Below are positions 19,771 through 30,059 of a stretch of 44,163 bases of DNA, piece after piece. Within the stretch, counting starts at the first letter, position 1, and each line of letters begins with the position of its first letter. Source of the DNA: Scedosporium boydii (Eukaryota; Ascomycota; Sordariomycetes; Microascales; Microascaceae); the NCBI GenBank assembly GCA_002221725.1, contig NJFT01000288.1, positions 1 to 44,163 on the forward strand, in the 5' to 3' direction. The position numbers were made by a program, and so were the translations under genes. The notes under the pieces are model-generated. The model was not told the origin of the DNA. It did not search any database and was given only the letters and a program-made list of their open reading frames with translations.

Positions 19771-20295
19771 ATGCGCTTCACGCCCTCTGCCAGCCTCCTC
19801 TCCCTCACCCTGGGTGCAACCGCCGCTCCACTCGAGCTTGAAAGAAGGGCCGAGGCTTACTGCCCCGACGGAAACAATAAAAATCTCGTCTTTTTTGATG
19901 TATGGAGCACTGAATGCAATGTCGGAAGCGGCCGCACAATGGGCATGAAATTTGTTCTTCCTTCATGGACTGATCTCTGCCTCCCTCTTCCGGAAGACAC
20001 GCACGCTTTGGATATCATCGACATCGAGCCCGGTTGTCGTCGTAAGTATTTCCTAGGTCTCCATATCGCGAAGGGAATTTCTTCGGTTGTGCACTGAAAA
20101 TATCAAATGACTGATCGAACTACAATTATAGTCAAAGCCTTCAACCAGGCTGATTGCACCGATTATCCCAACACTAGAACTTATCGGAACAAACCCGGCT
20201 GCCTCTGGACCGGCGGTTCGATCTATAGGTCCTATAAGTTGCTCTGCGACAGCGACAGCGAGCCTTTCGATGAAGTGCCAGGTGATGAGCAATAG
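19771..20295 (+). CDS. Cysteine-rich small secreted protein
   Basis: Two exons, 19771-20041 and 20132-20295, joined across GTAAGT...TATAG in phase 1, give 144 residues. The start MRFTPSASLLSLTLGATAAP is a clear signal peptide, followed by LELERRAEAYC, with a dibasic-type ERR that could be a propeptide site. The mature part has seven cysteines (AYC, TEC, DLC, GCR, ADC, GCL, LLC) and an acidic end. No catalytic motif is present. It is likely secreted to wall or medium; a role as an effector, antimicrobial or structural protein cannot be told from sequence. It belongs to the same family as the broken gene at 17175-17633, which is on the opposite strand, about 2.1 kb away. No known family was recognised. 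Confidence 0.85.
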
Positions 20296-20673
20296 GCAGC
20301 GAGTCCAAATCGGAGCCAGGTGGAGTTACATAGGTGGACTACTTTCAATTCTTAGGCGGATTAGTTACGTCTGTTAGCTTAGTCGAAATTTACCTTAGCG
20401 ATGCATACAATTCCCTTGTGATGTTCGTACACACCAAGGTCACGTAAAGATGGCGATAAAGCACATCAAAGCACAATCGCCAAATCAAGCTGCAAGTCTA
20501 ATGATAGCTTAAGTGAAAAACAAAAATTTGGATGATATGGAAATCGAGCTTGCCATGATTGGTAAAAGGCTCAGTGGCTGAAGACGTGTGGCCTGCCATG
20601 AGGAACGATGAGCACTTTGACAAACGTATTCGCCCATTACGGCTAAAAGGAACGGGAGGTGATCAGATCAGAT
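20296..20673. other. Intergenic, no gene seen
   Basis: 378 bases between convergent genes: the secreted protein and the DUF6536 gene with its 3' flank. No ORF of note. Confidence 0.5.
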
Positions 20674-20963
20674 ATACTCACACTGTCCATGGGTTTTGTG
20701 AAGCCAAACTCTGATAGACATCGATAGCGATAGCAGAGCCAAGTTGAGTCTTAGCATGTCACCTCTTCGCGTTGGCAGTCAGTCCATCACCCTCCTTCTG
20801 TGCCACTTCTCGGCATTGCCTGATGGCTTGCGCATCAACCAGTGTACCATTCATACTATTAAATACGGAACCTGCCTTCCTACCCTGACCCAGCATACCA
20901 GCGCCCGATAATGGGGGGCAGAATTTCCTGATCCATCGTACCGAATGCTAGATGACCGGGATC
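20674..20963 (-). repeat. Parent copy of the duplicated segment
   Basis: The segment shared with 16143-16407. It covers the last 27 or so codons of the DUF6536 gene and about 200 bases of 3' flank. This copy keeps the open frame and is taken as the source. Confidence 0.85.
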
Positions 20964-23280
20964 CTCTGCCGTCCCACTCCCCGTAGATACGACACCCCAC
21001 TTCAATTCCTGAATAGACATATTATATAACATTTGTGTCCGCATCTCGTCTTCCGCCTCACCATCATCTCGGGGCTCACTTTCAAGCAGCCTCTCTCTCG
21101 AAGATGGGTCAATGTCTGCCAACTCCACCGACTCTGTCGGGATGCAATGACAAGCCGCCGACATGACCGTAGAGCTACTCGCTGCCACGACCATGTTGCC
21201 GGGAATTTTAAACATGGCGAGGATTGGCGGTATTAGTGCCAGGAATGTTCCTATCCCGAAGGCAATTAGCGTCGCCCTGGTAGAAATTCCCACTCCGGCG
21301 TTGGCGGAGTCTCTACCATAGTATGGAGGGATTGCGTTCCAGCCTATTTAAGAAAGTTAATCAGCTGGCTGTTAACTCGCAACTCTACTTTCCAAACCAC
21401 ATGGTTGCATCTGCGTACTAGAATACGTTTGCTTATAACTAGCATTGGACACCAGCCAATGCAATGTTCCACTAACTATAATGAGAGGAATTGACCATCG
21501 ATAAGGTAGCTGCAGTCTGTAAGTCGACTTTTGGGATCCCCGGGGACGCGAAACCCGGAGCGGTCGGAATGAAATGCTAAAGTTGGCCCACTCCCGTTCA
21601 GATATCATCCGTGTAAATAGACCATTGAACGAGAAATACGCTATCGAAAGTCCGAGCTGCGGCAAGTTGACGACGACCGTTGAACCTAGAGGCGTGTCGC
21701 TCCAGGGAAGGAACGACCGGTAATTTCCATTGGCGGCGTTGGGGCCGAAGACTGAAGTGGCCCTAATCAGCGGCGCAAGGAGCATTAGAAGTTGGCTTGA
21801 ATCTCAGGAGAGCTCGCTGCTCACGCGAGTAGAATACTCACCACGGTTGGTCCTGCCACGCGACTATTGTCTGCTGAAGTGCAACGCCCAACATGAAGCA
21901 TATGCAAAAATAAGAGAATGCCCAGATGCCCCAGGGCACAGAAGATCCCAGTCGACGCCTTTCTGACTTCCATTGTCGTGGTCCTCTAGCCCACATTCGC
22001 CTTTCCTCCAGAAGAGTCTTGGAGGACAACGGTCTCTTACTGACCCAACACATGTTCTCTGTATTCCGATCTGGCTCTTTGATAAAAGACGCTATTGCAT
22101 CTCCTGGGGTGACGAGGGGTTCCTGTCGCCAAAAGGACGTTAACGTGACTATACAAATTACCGACTTGACAAGACAGGAAATGCAAACGAAGAGAAGAGC
22201 AGCGTTTTGCACCTGCACCTCACACGGGGCAATGAACGGCTCCATCAGACAGTACTCGACCTTAAGTCGGGGTTGACCGTCCTTGATAAATAAAGGATTT
22301 GGAGTTATGAAACTTGTGTCTTGGTCAAGCCAGGTCCTATTGCGAACCCAATTCCACGAGTCCCATATCTCGAAATCCTCTGCGCCTCGTGCACTCCTCT
22401 CTTTATGCCGTTCACCAACCGACTGATCTGTACGCTCGAACAATTGTATAGACCACAGGGGGTTTAGGGAATCCGGCGGCCATATCACCCCCGGGTTCTT
22501 CCATTGATCAAAGTCAACTCGGATTTCCGACGCATTCCAACCCGCTGTCTCCGCATCGCCTTCGTTGTGTGCGATCATCAGGACGTGGCGATACGTTATT
22601 AACGCTTTTCTCGGGTCGTCATAGACGGACAGGCAAGAGCTCAGGTTCCTTTTCTCCCAAGTAGAAGAGTTCAAAGCTACTTCGGACAGAAATCCCGTCG
22701 TTTTCATGGCAAAGGGCATATCTGTGTTGCGCTGGTAAAAGTAATCGTCTGCGGTTGCCGGATACGACCAGCTTCCGCCACCGAGGAATGACTCCGATGC
22801 TACGATGAGCAAAAAGTTTGTCGAGGCTCTGGACTCCGTAATAACGCCGTTGAAGAATAGGTGGAGCGGGACCGAACTGGCGCCGAGGAGCAGCCAGAAT
22901 AATAGCTTTGGCACGGGGATGAAGGGAAGGTTCCTCACTGATTGGACACCAGTCTCAAGGAATCGAGCGTGGCGGTGTGCCTTGTCGATGTCCTCGCGAG
23001 TAGGTGAACATAGGATCTGCATGAAGAAGTTTGATGAAGCCAGGACAAGGGTGGCAAGGGCGTTAAGGCCGAGGTGAAAGATGATGTTTTTCCGATTTGC
23101 TGTTGGGCAGTAACCCGAGAAGTATAATACCGAGTCGAAGATTGAGGGCCATCCTGATCCAAGGCGGAAGGCGGAGATGAATAACAGGATGACCAAGATG
23201 ATAGAAAGAGCACAAATCAGTGTTGTGTTTATGACACCGGCATTCCTCCATCCAGAGGGCAACCTTATCTGGGCCATCAT
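20880..23280 (-). CDS. DUF6536-family multi-pass membrane protein
   Basis: Three exons on the minus strand: 23280-21842, 21795-21389 and 21343-20880, joined by GTGAGT...TCAAG and GTAGAG...AATAG, total about 769 residues. The hallmark start is SGWRNAGVINTTLICALSII, followed by HLGLNALATLVLASSNFFMQILCSPTREDIDKAHR and VQSVRNLPFIP...LLFWLLLGASSVPLHLFFNGV, which are the DUF6536 signatures. The C-terminal half has NLPQLGLSIAYFSFNGLFTRM, LRVS.PRG.QKSTYRLQLPYRWSIPLIIVSGTLHWL and MSAACH, also typical. It has roughly seven or eight helices with a large glycosylatable loop (NSS, NRT). The function of the family is unknown. A TTG twelve bases upstream keeps the frame open, so 23280 (or 23277) is the first ATG. 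Part of its 3' end is duplicated at 16143-16407. Confidence 0.88.
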
Positions 23281-24125
23281 GGAACAGCACAAAAGATTCT
23301 CCTAAACCCTGACCACAGAAGATGGGGCATCTCCGCGGAGAACCACGAGCGATAAATAGACTTAGCAGGATTTCAATGCATCTGCTGGGATCCCTATCCT
23401 TTATTATAGATTTGTCGATAAATGCCAAGAAGTTGCGCTGGTGTGGCTTGTCTTCACACACTCGAACACAACGTCCGCCAAGAACAGGCAGGCACTTCAT
23501 ATCCAATCACCAGCCAGCAGCGTCATTCTCCAGAGTCAAGCTGAGCTCAACATGTCACTTACACAACCAGCACAAACCGACAGTGTGGTGCGCAGTAGAA
23601 GGAATTACGAATCCAGGCAAATCCAGCCTGGCTTGGCAAAAGCCCACCAGCATAGGGCTAGGTGGCATGATCTCTATCAGGGCGAAGACGGCAGAAATAT
23701 GGCAGAAGAAGACCTGAGGGACGGTACATGAGGCAGGCTCCAATCACCCAAAGTTTTTGGATCTGTTCGACCTAGGTTCGGAGGTTGGTTGTGCCTGTGT
23801 GACCGGTCGAGAAGAGTGCGTTGAATGGCGTGAAAAATCCATACCACGCCTATGTTTCTAATGTCACTCTATTCTTTTTTCCTTTCTACCTCTGCACTCT
23901 TTCATTCGGATTTCACAATTATTTGTCTTCTTATTATGATTGTTCCTTGGTATGTATATTCCTCTAATCAGTCTAAAATATCTCGATTTCTATCACTCTT
24001 TCGCAGACACAAAACCATCCCCAGATCGTTATTCAAGAAGGTATGAGGGTACAATTTCCACTTCCCGAGGCACTATCCACAGAGCTTTAACGACACGAGC
24101 CCGAACTTGATGAAAAGCGAACCCT
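23281..24125. other. Intergenic, no supported gene
   Basis: 845 bases. The left end is the promoter of the DUF6536 gene. A 59-codon plus-strand frame (23552-23731) starts MSLTQPAQTDSVV but shows nothing recognisable. The right half is T-rich. Confidence 0.45.
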
Positions 24126-25108
24126 TCAGATGAGGAGGCCAAGTGCGGCAATCGCGGCCACTCCCGGCCACGACGCAGCGACTTTCCAACCTGAGCTCTC
24201 GGTGCTGGATGCGCTAGCGCTGGTCTCTGCGCTGGTCTCTGCGCTCTTTCCTCCCGTGGCGGAGGGCGTGGTACTTGCTGCGGCCTGCGAGTCGCACTGA
24301 ATCGAATCTGCCTCGGGAAGAGGCGTAGCGAGAGCAATGGGACGGAACCGCAACAATTCCGTATCGAGCGGTAAAGATGTGGTTAGGAGATTGGTTTCGC
24401 TCTCGGCATACCCGGCGTTAATTACCACACTGCAAGCTCCCGTCGTGGCGGTAGGACATCCCGTCATCTTGCAGTCGATTAAATCCGGCGGTCCCCCGTA
24501 ACTGATTAATCCAAGTTAGTTAACTCTCCGAGTACTAGCGCAAGGGGCTGATGATATACCCTATACTATCCGTCACCTCGGCAGCGGTGAATCTGAATGC
24601 TGCGGACCGCGGGCGGTTAACATGACAGGCCAATGTTGATATTTTCTTACGGGGCGTCGGGGTTCTCCTTACTGCTCTGGCCGATCGTGAAGGGTACGAC
24701 AACACACTCGGTGTTTTCTTTATCCTTACATCGCATTTCAACAACTGTCGCTTGGTTGACCTACGACTCGTTGTGTCGGAATTAGCAAGCCGCCTCCGGG
24801 TTGAATCATCATCCCCAAACACGCACGCGGGCTGGCGGGCGAGCGGGGCAATATTTATACTGACAATCGTTTTAATGACTATTTCCTGGTCTGCGTAAAT
24901 ATCCCCGGTAGCGGCGTGGTCCATCATGGGAAACCACAGTTGCTAGGAGTGAATGTTAGCAATGCGGGTCGTCGCGTGATTCCTCGACCGCGAATCGCGT
25001 CTGGTGCTATTGGAAGTTTTGTACCATTGTCGTTTGTTGGGCGAGCACCACAGGGGCGACCAGTGCGCTGAGAGCCGCAAGAGCGGCGGCGGAATTGTGC
25101 ATGCGCAT
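24126..25108 (-). CDS. Small GPI-anchored secreted protein
   Basis: Four minus-strand exons restore one frame: 25108-25025, 24942-24865, 24760-24651 and 24501-24126, for 215 residues. Intron 1 has a GCTAAC branch and CCTAG end, intron 2 has GCTAAT and GTAG, intron 3 is GTAAGA...ATCAG. Exon 1 gives the signal peptide MRMHNSAAALAALSALVAP ending VVLAQQTT. Next come QLWFPMMDHA, VNQATVVEMRCKDKENTEC and VPFTIG, then YGGPPDLIDCKMTGCP, GACSVVINAG, a Ser/Thr/Ala-rich stretch (SAETSAETSASASST) and a hydrophobic end GVAAIAALGLLI. This order (signal, short domain with four to six Cys, Ser/Thr linker, GPI tail) is that of a common fungal family of cell-surface proteins without known activity. Single frames in this region look broken until the introns are removed. 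Confidence 0.72.
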
Positions 25109-26155
25109 TTTCGTGGTCGAGTTTTGGTGGTGGGAAAGCGAGTGGATTGAAGATTCTTTCGTTCACAGGAATGAAAGAGAAGTACGAACGAAGTAAGGGG
25201 GGAAGAGGGAGTCGAAGGCTTTTGTTCAAAAAAGCATCCATCGTGCGACACCCAGAATTATAAAATTGATAATTTACCACCCTGTCGGGACCCGTGTTAC
25301 ATGGGATCATTGATCCATTAAACACCAGAGAACAGCGCCTAAAACGAAGCATAATTCAACTTATTGTACTGGTTGTGTGGCTAGTTGAGGCACTATTCAA
25401 ATTGTTGTGGCTTGCAGTGTGGCTTGCCAGACGGTAAACAATGTAATGTTACGTAACTACCTCGGCATATGACGACGATGTGAGATGTGGCACAAGCGAA
25501 TTTGCTACCCACCAGACATTTGATGCTCTGGTGCCGCCTGGCTTTTCAGGCGGTCTGCCTCTGAAGATGCCCCTATGAATTGTTCAAGCTGTAATTATTA
25601 TGGAGGATCGGATCAGAGGTTGGACTCGACCCAAACAGGGAAACCCTTAAACAACATTGAACCTCGTCCCGTCCCTTCCTCAGTGACATCAAATGTTTCA
25701 TCCGCTATGCATCTTGAGTCCTTGACCAAGGCTGATGCGAAACGACTGGATAGTAGACAAAGAGAATCGTCAAGCTTGAGGGGTGTGTGATTGATGCAGG
25801 GGTAAAGCATGCTAATTGGGCAATCAAGTCGGGTCCACGAAAAAATGTGAAGACCCAATCGATTCCTTTCATGCCCAACTGGGATTTTTTCTTTGCGAGG
25901 AGGGACGTGGCATCCAATCGAGGAGCAGGGCAATTGGGCAATCTAACCGTCAAGAAAAGCCCACGATGCAGATGAGATGGCCATTTCAGAGACACGTAGT
26001 TAGGCTAGACAAGTTGCCACCCAATCTCCCTGATGGCAAGAGTGGAAACTTCCCTTCTTCCTTTTCTCTCTTTGGGGAGGAGTTGAACTTCAGAATGAAG
26101 TAACCCAGTCGATTCTCGCCAGTCGGCACTCAACATATCGACATTTGTTCTTCGT
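25109..26155. other. Intergenic, no gene seen
   Basis: About 1 kb between divergent genes (GPI protein on the minus strand, membrane protein on the plus strand). Frames of 60-140 codons here overlap one another on both strands and have no motif. Confidence 0.5.
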
Positions 26156-27672
26156 ATGAGAAAAATGCGGCAATTCAGCATCAGCACTGTCTGGCTCTTT
26201 AGTCGCGAAGCCCAGGAACCGATCCACCCTCACCTCAACATCACAAAACGCGAATTCCTAGCCCTAGTTACCGCAGGGCTTGTCGTTTTCCGATTCTGCC
26301 CCGAGAAACTCAAGATATATCGCGACGTCATCGCCATCATATACGCCATTTATTTATCGTCTCTTTGGTACGACTTTTCCGCTGATATTCCTCCGTGGCT
26401 GCTCAGGATCGCCGGGATTGTGCAGCAGGGCTCTGGCACGTCTCCCGAAGCTCAGCCATGGGACAATTGGTGGAGAGATATCCGGAAGGCTGGAAGTGAA
26501 AGGACCAAACATTGGAAGTGTCAGTTCCGGCACACGGCCTCTCGCGTCCTTTTCACTATTCGGGTCTGGATCGACCACCTCATTCGCTGGGTCTTATCTT
26601 TCGTTGATCCCCAACTTCGACGAGGTATTGTGCCCTCCTCCCCTTCTCTCCTCCTCAACATGGACCCCTGTTAGAAAGCCAGCATTAGTTCCTAACTTAA
26701 TCCTACGTTCGCGATAGCAGGGCACTCCGAGAAATCACTCCGACCCGATGCGTATTACGGGATACTTATCCGATCACCACCAGTCCATATGTATGGGCCA
26801 ATTAGCGACGGTTTTCAAGTCCCAACCGCCATGATCCCAGAGCCTATACCGTGGGACGCGAGCGACACGTCCCAGATTCCTTCCATGGATTCGTCTTTGG
26901 CTTTCCGAACACACCTCACGTTTGCGCTGGTCGAGGCGTCGGCGTGGACCTCGTCCAGAATGACGTTATCCCAAAAGTTGATGTCTGCAAGTTGTTGGGA
27001 CATCTCCGGAGGATTCAAACAGAAACAGCAATTTACCTGGACTCGAGATAGAGTCAGAACCATTATTGGTATCAAAGATCTCGGCCTTGTCAAGGATGGG
27101 ACAGATGCCATCAGCAGATGCCAACAATGTATGTATCTATTCTGCGTGCTAGCCTACAACTCGCTCAATCTGCATCCGTCCCGGAATGTCCACCGAAGCT
27201 AACACGTCTTGAAATTTCCCTTGAAGACTCCGACGTCATATGGAAGGAGTTTCAAGGCAACTACATGTGGATATGGTGGAACGACGTAGACTACGCGCTA
27301 ATTCTAGCAGCATTGGTCGTCGGGCCTCGATCCCATTTCCCCGTTAAACAGCTCTTCAAGTCATTTGACAGACTTCGGAAGACTGAATTGACCGGTCCCA
27401 GGCAGGATAGATGTACCACGGCTACCGCAGCTGGCGCGGGTATGTCAGAACTTGGGACATTTGTATCAATGGCATCGGCAGGGATTCTTGCTCCTGTTGC
27501 CCTGCCGCTAATGGCTGCCGGGACGGCCACGTTTGCATTCTCTTCTTTGATCAAGTCTTCTATTTCCTCGGCCGAACGCGGGAAACAGCAGAGGCGCGAC
27601 GAGGCATGTCGTCGCCTTATCCAACATTACCCCCAACTGGAGACGGTTTTGGAACGAGGGTCCTGTAGTTGA
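26156..27672 (+). CDS. Orphan membrane-associated protein
   Basis: Three exons, 26156-26624, 26721-27128 and 27227-27672, give 440 residues. Intron 1 is GTATTG...AGCAG with CTAAC branch; intron 2 is GTATGT...TTGAAG with GCTAACAC branch 28 bases before its end. Both are phase 1. An N-terminal pair of hydrophobic stretches (FLALVTAGLVVFRFC and DVIAIIYAIYLSSLWYDF) is followed by a soluble middle with several Trp, and a C-terminal Ala/Gly-rich hydrophobic stretch (MASAGILAPVALPLMAAGTATFAF). The last 35 residues are charged. I do not recognise the family. The AAG acceptor of intron 2 is weaker than usual, so that junction is the least certain part. The neighbour downstream is convergent. Confidence 0.7.
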
Positions 27673-28114
27673 ATTAAGGGTAGGCTGTGGTTGTGCAAGG
27701 AGGAACCCAGGTTACTCGAAAACTCGAGGGAGATGGAGGACACAGAACTGGTTATGTCTAAAGCTTTCAAATGGCGGACTCGGGAATATATTGTAATACA
27801 TAGGAAGAAATACAACTCCATTTGCACAAAGTCTAGCTTACGCAAAACAACTCAACAGGGCGTCAATTTCATGTCTCGACTCCACTCCCCAGACCTTACA
27901 TCCATCCTTGACGTAGGGAATAACTAAAGACGATAATACAATAAAAGAATAGAAGAGCAAAACAAAGGGGAAGAGGAGACACACAAACCCCGGAGACATC
28001 CTTCTGCATTTTCCCACAAAAAAAAAAAAAACAATCAATCAGAGCCCCTGAAGCCTCCCTGGCCCATTCCCAAAGACTCATGTGCTGTTAAGAGCTTCAA
28101 AATAGTGTATGAGG
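27673..28114. other. Intergenic between convergent genes
   Basis: 442 bases holding the two 3' ends. A run of 13 A lies near 28018-28031. No gene is seen. Confidence 0.5.
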
Positions 28115-29149
28115 CTAATGCTCACACCACATCGGATCCGAATCACCCCCTCGAATGCAGATCAGACAGAGTCGACTATCCTTTTGGAGACGCTCCAGTG
28201 CCTGGTAGATGGTGAATGCGACTGCCGCTCCAACAGGCTGGCCTGTATTGAATGCCGCCCTGGGATCATGTCCATCACAAACAATCTGGAGTATGTCTCT
28301 AATGATGTCTGAAATTGAGACTTGTTGGATTTGGGGAAAGGTGTATTGCTCCTGGAGTGCTTTCAGGGCATCTGCTTTGACTTTGTCACAGGGGCAGTTT
28401 CCTCTACCGTCCACTGAGGTGACTAGCAGTTGGTGGAGATGGATTTGGAGCTGAGCTCGCCTTTCCTCAAGACAGTCTGCCATTGCTGTTAGCACCGAGC
28501 AAGAGAGAGGCAAAAGGAAATGGCAAGGGGGAAGACAGAGTGGCAAAAAAGAATCAACCAAGCTTGTCGATAGTCAGTCAATGCCTCGGGGATCTTACTT
28601 ACGAACGACTTTCCAGGGAAGATAAACATCCACGACCTTGCAATCGACAATGCCATGATAATGATGAGCATATTCTAAGATCAACTCCGAAGAAATAGCT
28701 TCAAACGCTTCGGAATCGTTGAAGATATAGGCCGCTGTTAATAGTCCCAGGCATGCCTTGGGGTGCATGGAGACCACGCTGCAGCTCCTCAACCATCGCC
28801 GCGACGCGTACGACAAGGCGTTGGTCATTTGATATTTGTCGGCGAGAATGGCCGCTTCGAGGATATCGGCCGCACTTGGCGCGCGATGTCGGTTCCTGAA
28901 ATGGATCACGTCGAAAATGAGGCGGAAGCCGGCTGGGTTGTCATCGTAAAGAATGTACCCGCCACAATGAGACGCGGAGACGTTCCATCCGTCGCGAAGC
29001 ATGTCGTGGAAGACTTCAGAGGTCATTTCCAGTGTGGCCGAGTGGACGCGGAAGCGAAGCCGGCCCGGGCTCACCACCAAGACCACATCACCGGTAGGAG
29101 AGGACTCAGCTACCTCGACCATCTTGGCGGTTTCATAAATGAACGGCAT
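28115..29149 (-). CDS. BTB/POZ-domain protein
   Basis: Exon 1 (29149-28603) starts MPFIYETAKMVEVAES and carries the BTB fold: GDVVLVVSPGRLRFRVHSATLEMTSEVFHDML, then GFRLIFDVIHFRNR and ADILEAAILADKYQM, the order found in fungal BTB proteins. Intron 1 starts GTAAGT at 28602. The acceptor is either 28477 (GGCAG) or 28486 (AACAG); both keep frame and differ by three residues. Exon 2 runs to TAG at 28117-28115 and encodes an alpha-helical, Cys-containing tail (GNCPCDK, DRLCLICIRGG-like end). The total is about 305-308 residues. BTB domains mediate dimerisation and often link to cullin-3 ligases; this protein has no Kelch or zinc-finger partner, so its role is open. An ATG nine codons downstream is an alternative start. 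Confidence 0.83.
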
Positions 29150-30059
29150 TGTGATCGTTTAATGAATGACGATGTTGTCGTGACTTGGGGGAATCGTTGT
29201 CGATTGGGTTGTTTTTGGGTGATGATCAATAGATCGAGAGGCGTGGAAAGGATAACCAACTCGGGGATATGAGTTGTAGGGGGAGAAGTGGTTGTTAGAG
29301 AGGCTGGATAAAAAAAAAAAAATTAAGATTTGGGAAGAAGAAGAGTTGGGGAGACTTGGGAGACTTTGTGAGGTTTTATATGTGTTCGTCCCAAGGCAGT
29401 GATTCACAAGACGCCTTCCATTCTGGACTTTGGAGCAAGGATTAAATAGAAATCTAAGATCTGAGCCTGGAAGGAAAGGGTCGAAGGTGAATACTCTGGA
29501 GCTAGCTATGGGTTCCTAATTAAGAGATGGGCACATTAGACAAGCCAGTCACTGGATCCGTTCCGCGTCTGTTGTCGTCAAGGACCTACGATCTCGCTTG
29601 TGCCAGTAATACCACACCTATTCATTTCTGTCTCTCTCAGTAATAATCCATTGATGCCAACGAACCGTGTCCTGCTGCGAGGAGCCGTCTGGAATCGACT
29701 TGTCTCCTTACGCCAGTTTCTGAGGTAAATCCTTCACCCAGGGCCACAATCGAAGCTTCAGTAATCCACAAATCTCTAGTCCCACCTCCCGTTTCTCTAA
29801 ACACCAGTTCCAGATTCCTGCATCATATTTCAGGTTCCGTTTGAGCTACAGTTTACAGTTTAGCAGTGTCGAAGAAAGAACGACTTCTACGCCGTTGCAC
29901 AAACCCGGAATCACAACCCGGCGCGGCTTCCCCGGTGCAGTTGCAGGTCTAAGAAATGAAACGGTCAGTCAGGTTTAGTCGCACGTAAACAGCATCTCCA
30001 ATATAATTTGACCTCGACCAACTTTTCTACCAAGCTGGTGCGCGTATATTTTCCTTAAT
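29150..30059. other. Intergenic, no gene seen
   Basis: 910 bases between the BTB start and the bioDA stop. The first few hundred bases are the BTB promoter and leader, with an A12 run near 29310 (a T run in the leader). No protein-like frame was seen. Confidence 0.55.

Noticed and set aside
23552..23731. 59-codon plus-strand ORF
   Set aside because: It lies in the promoter region of the DUF6536 gene and has no features beyond an open frame.
24535..25352. Pseudogene reading of the GPI protein
   Set aside because: Frames look broken at first, but four exons with good splice and branch sites restore one protein.
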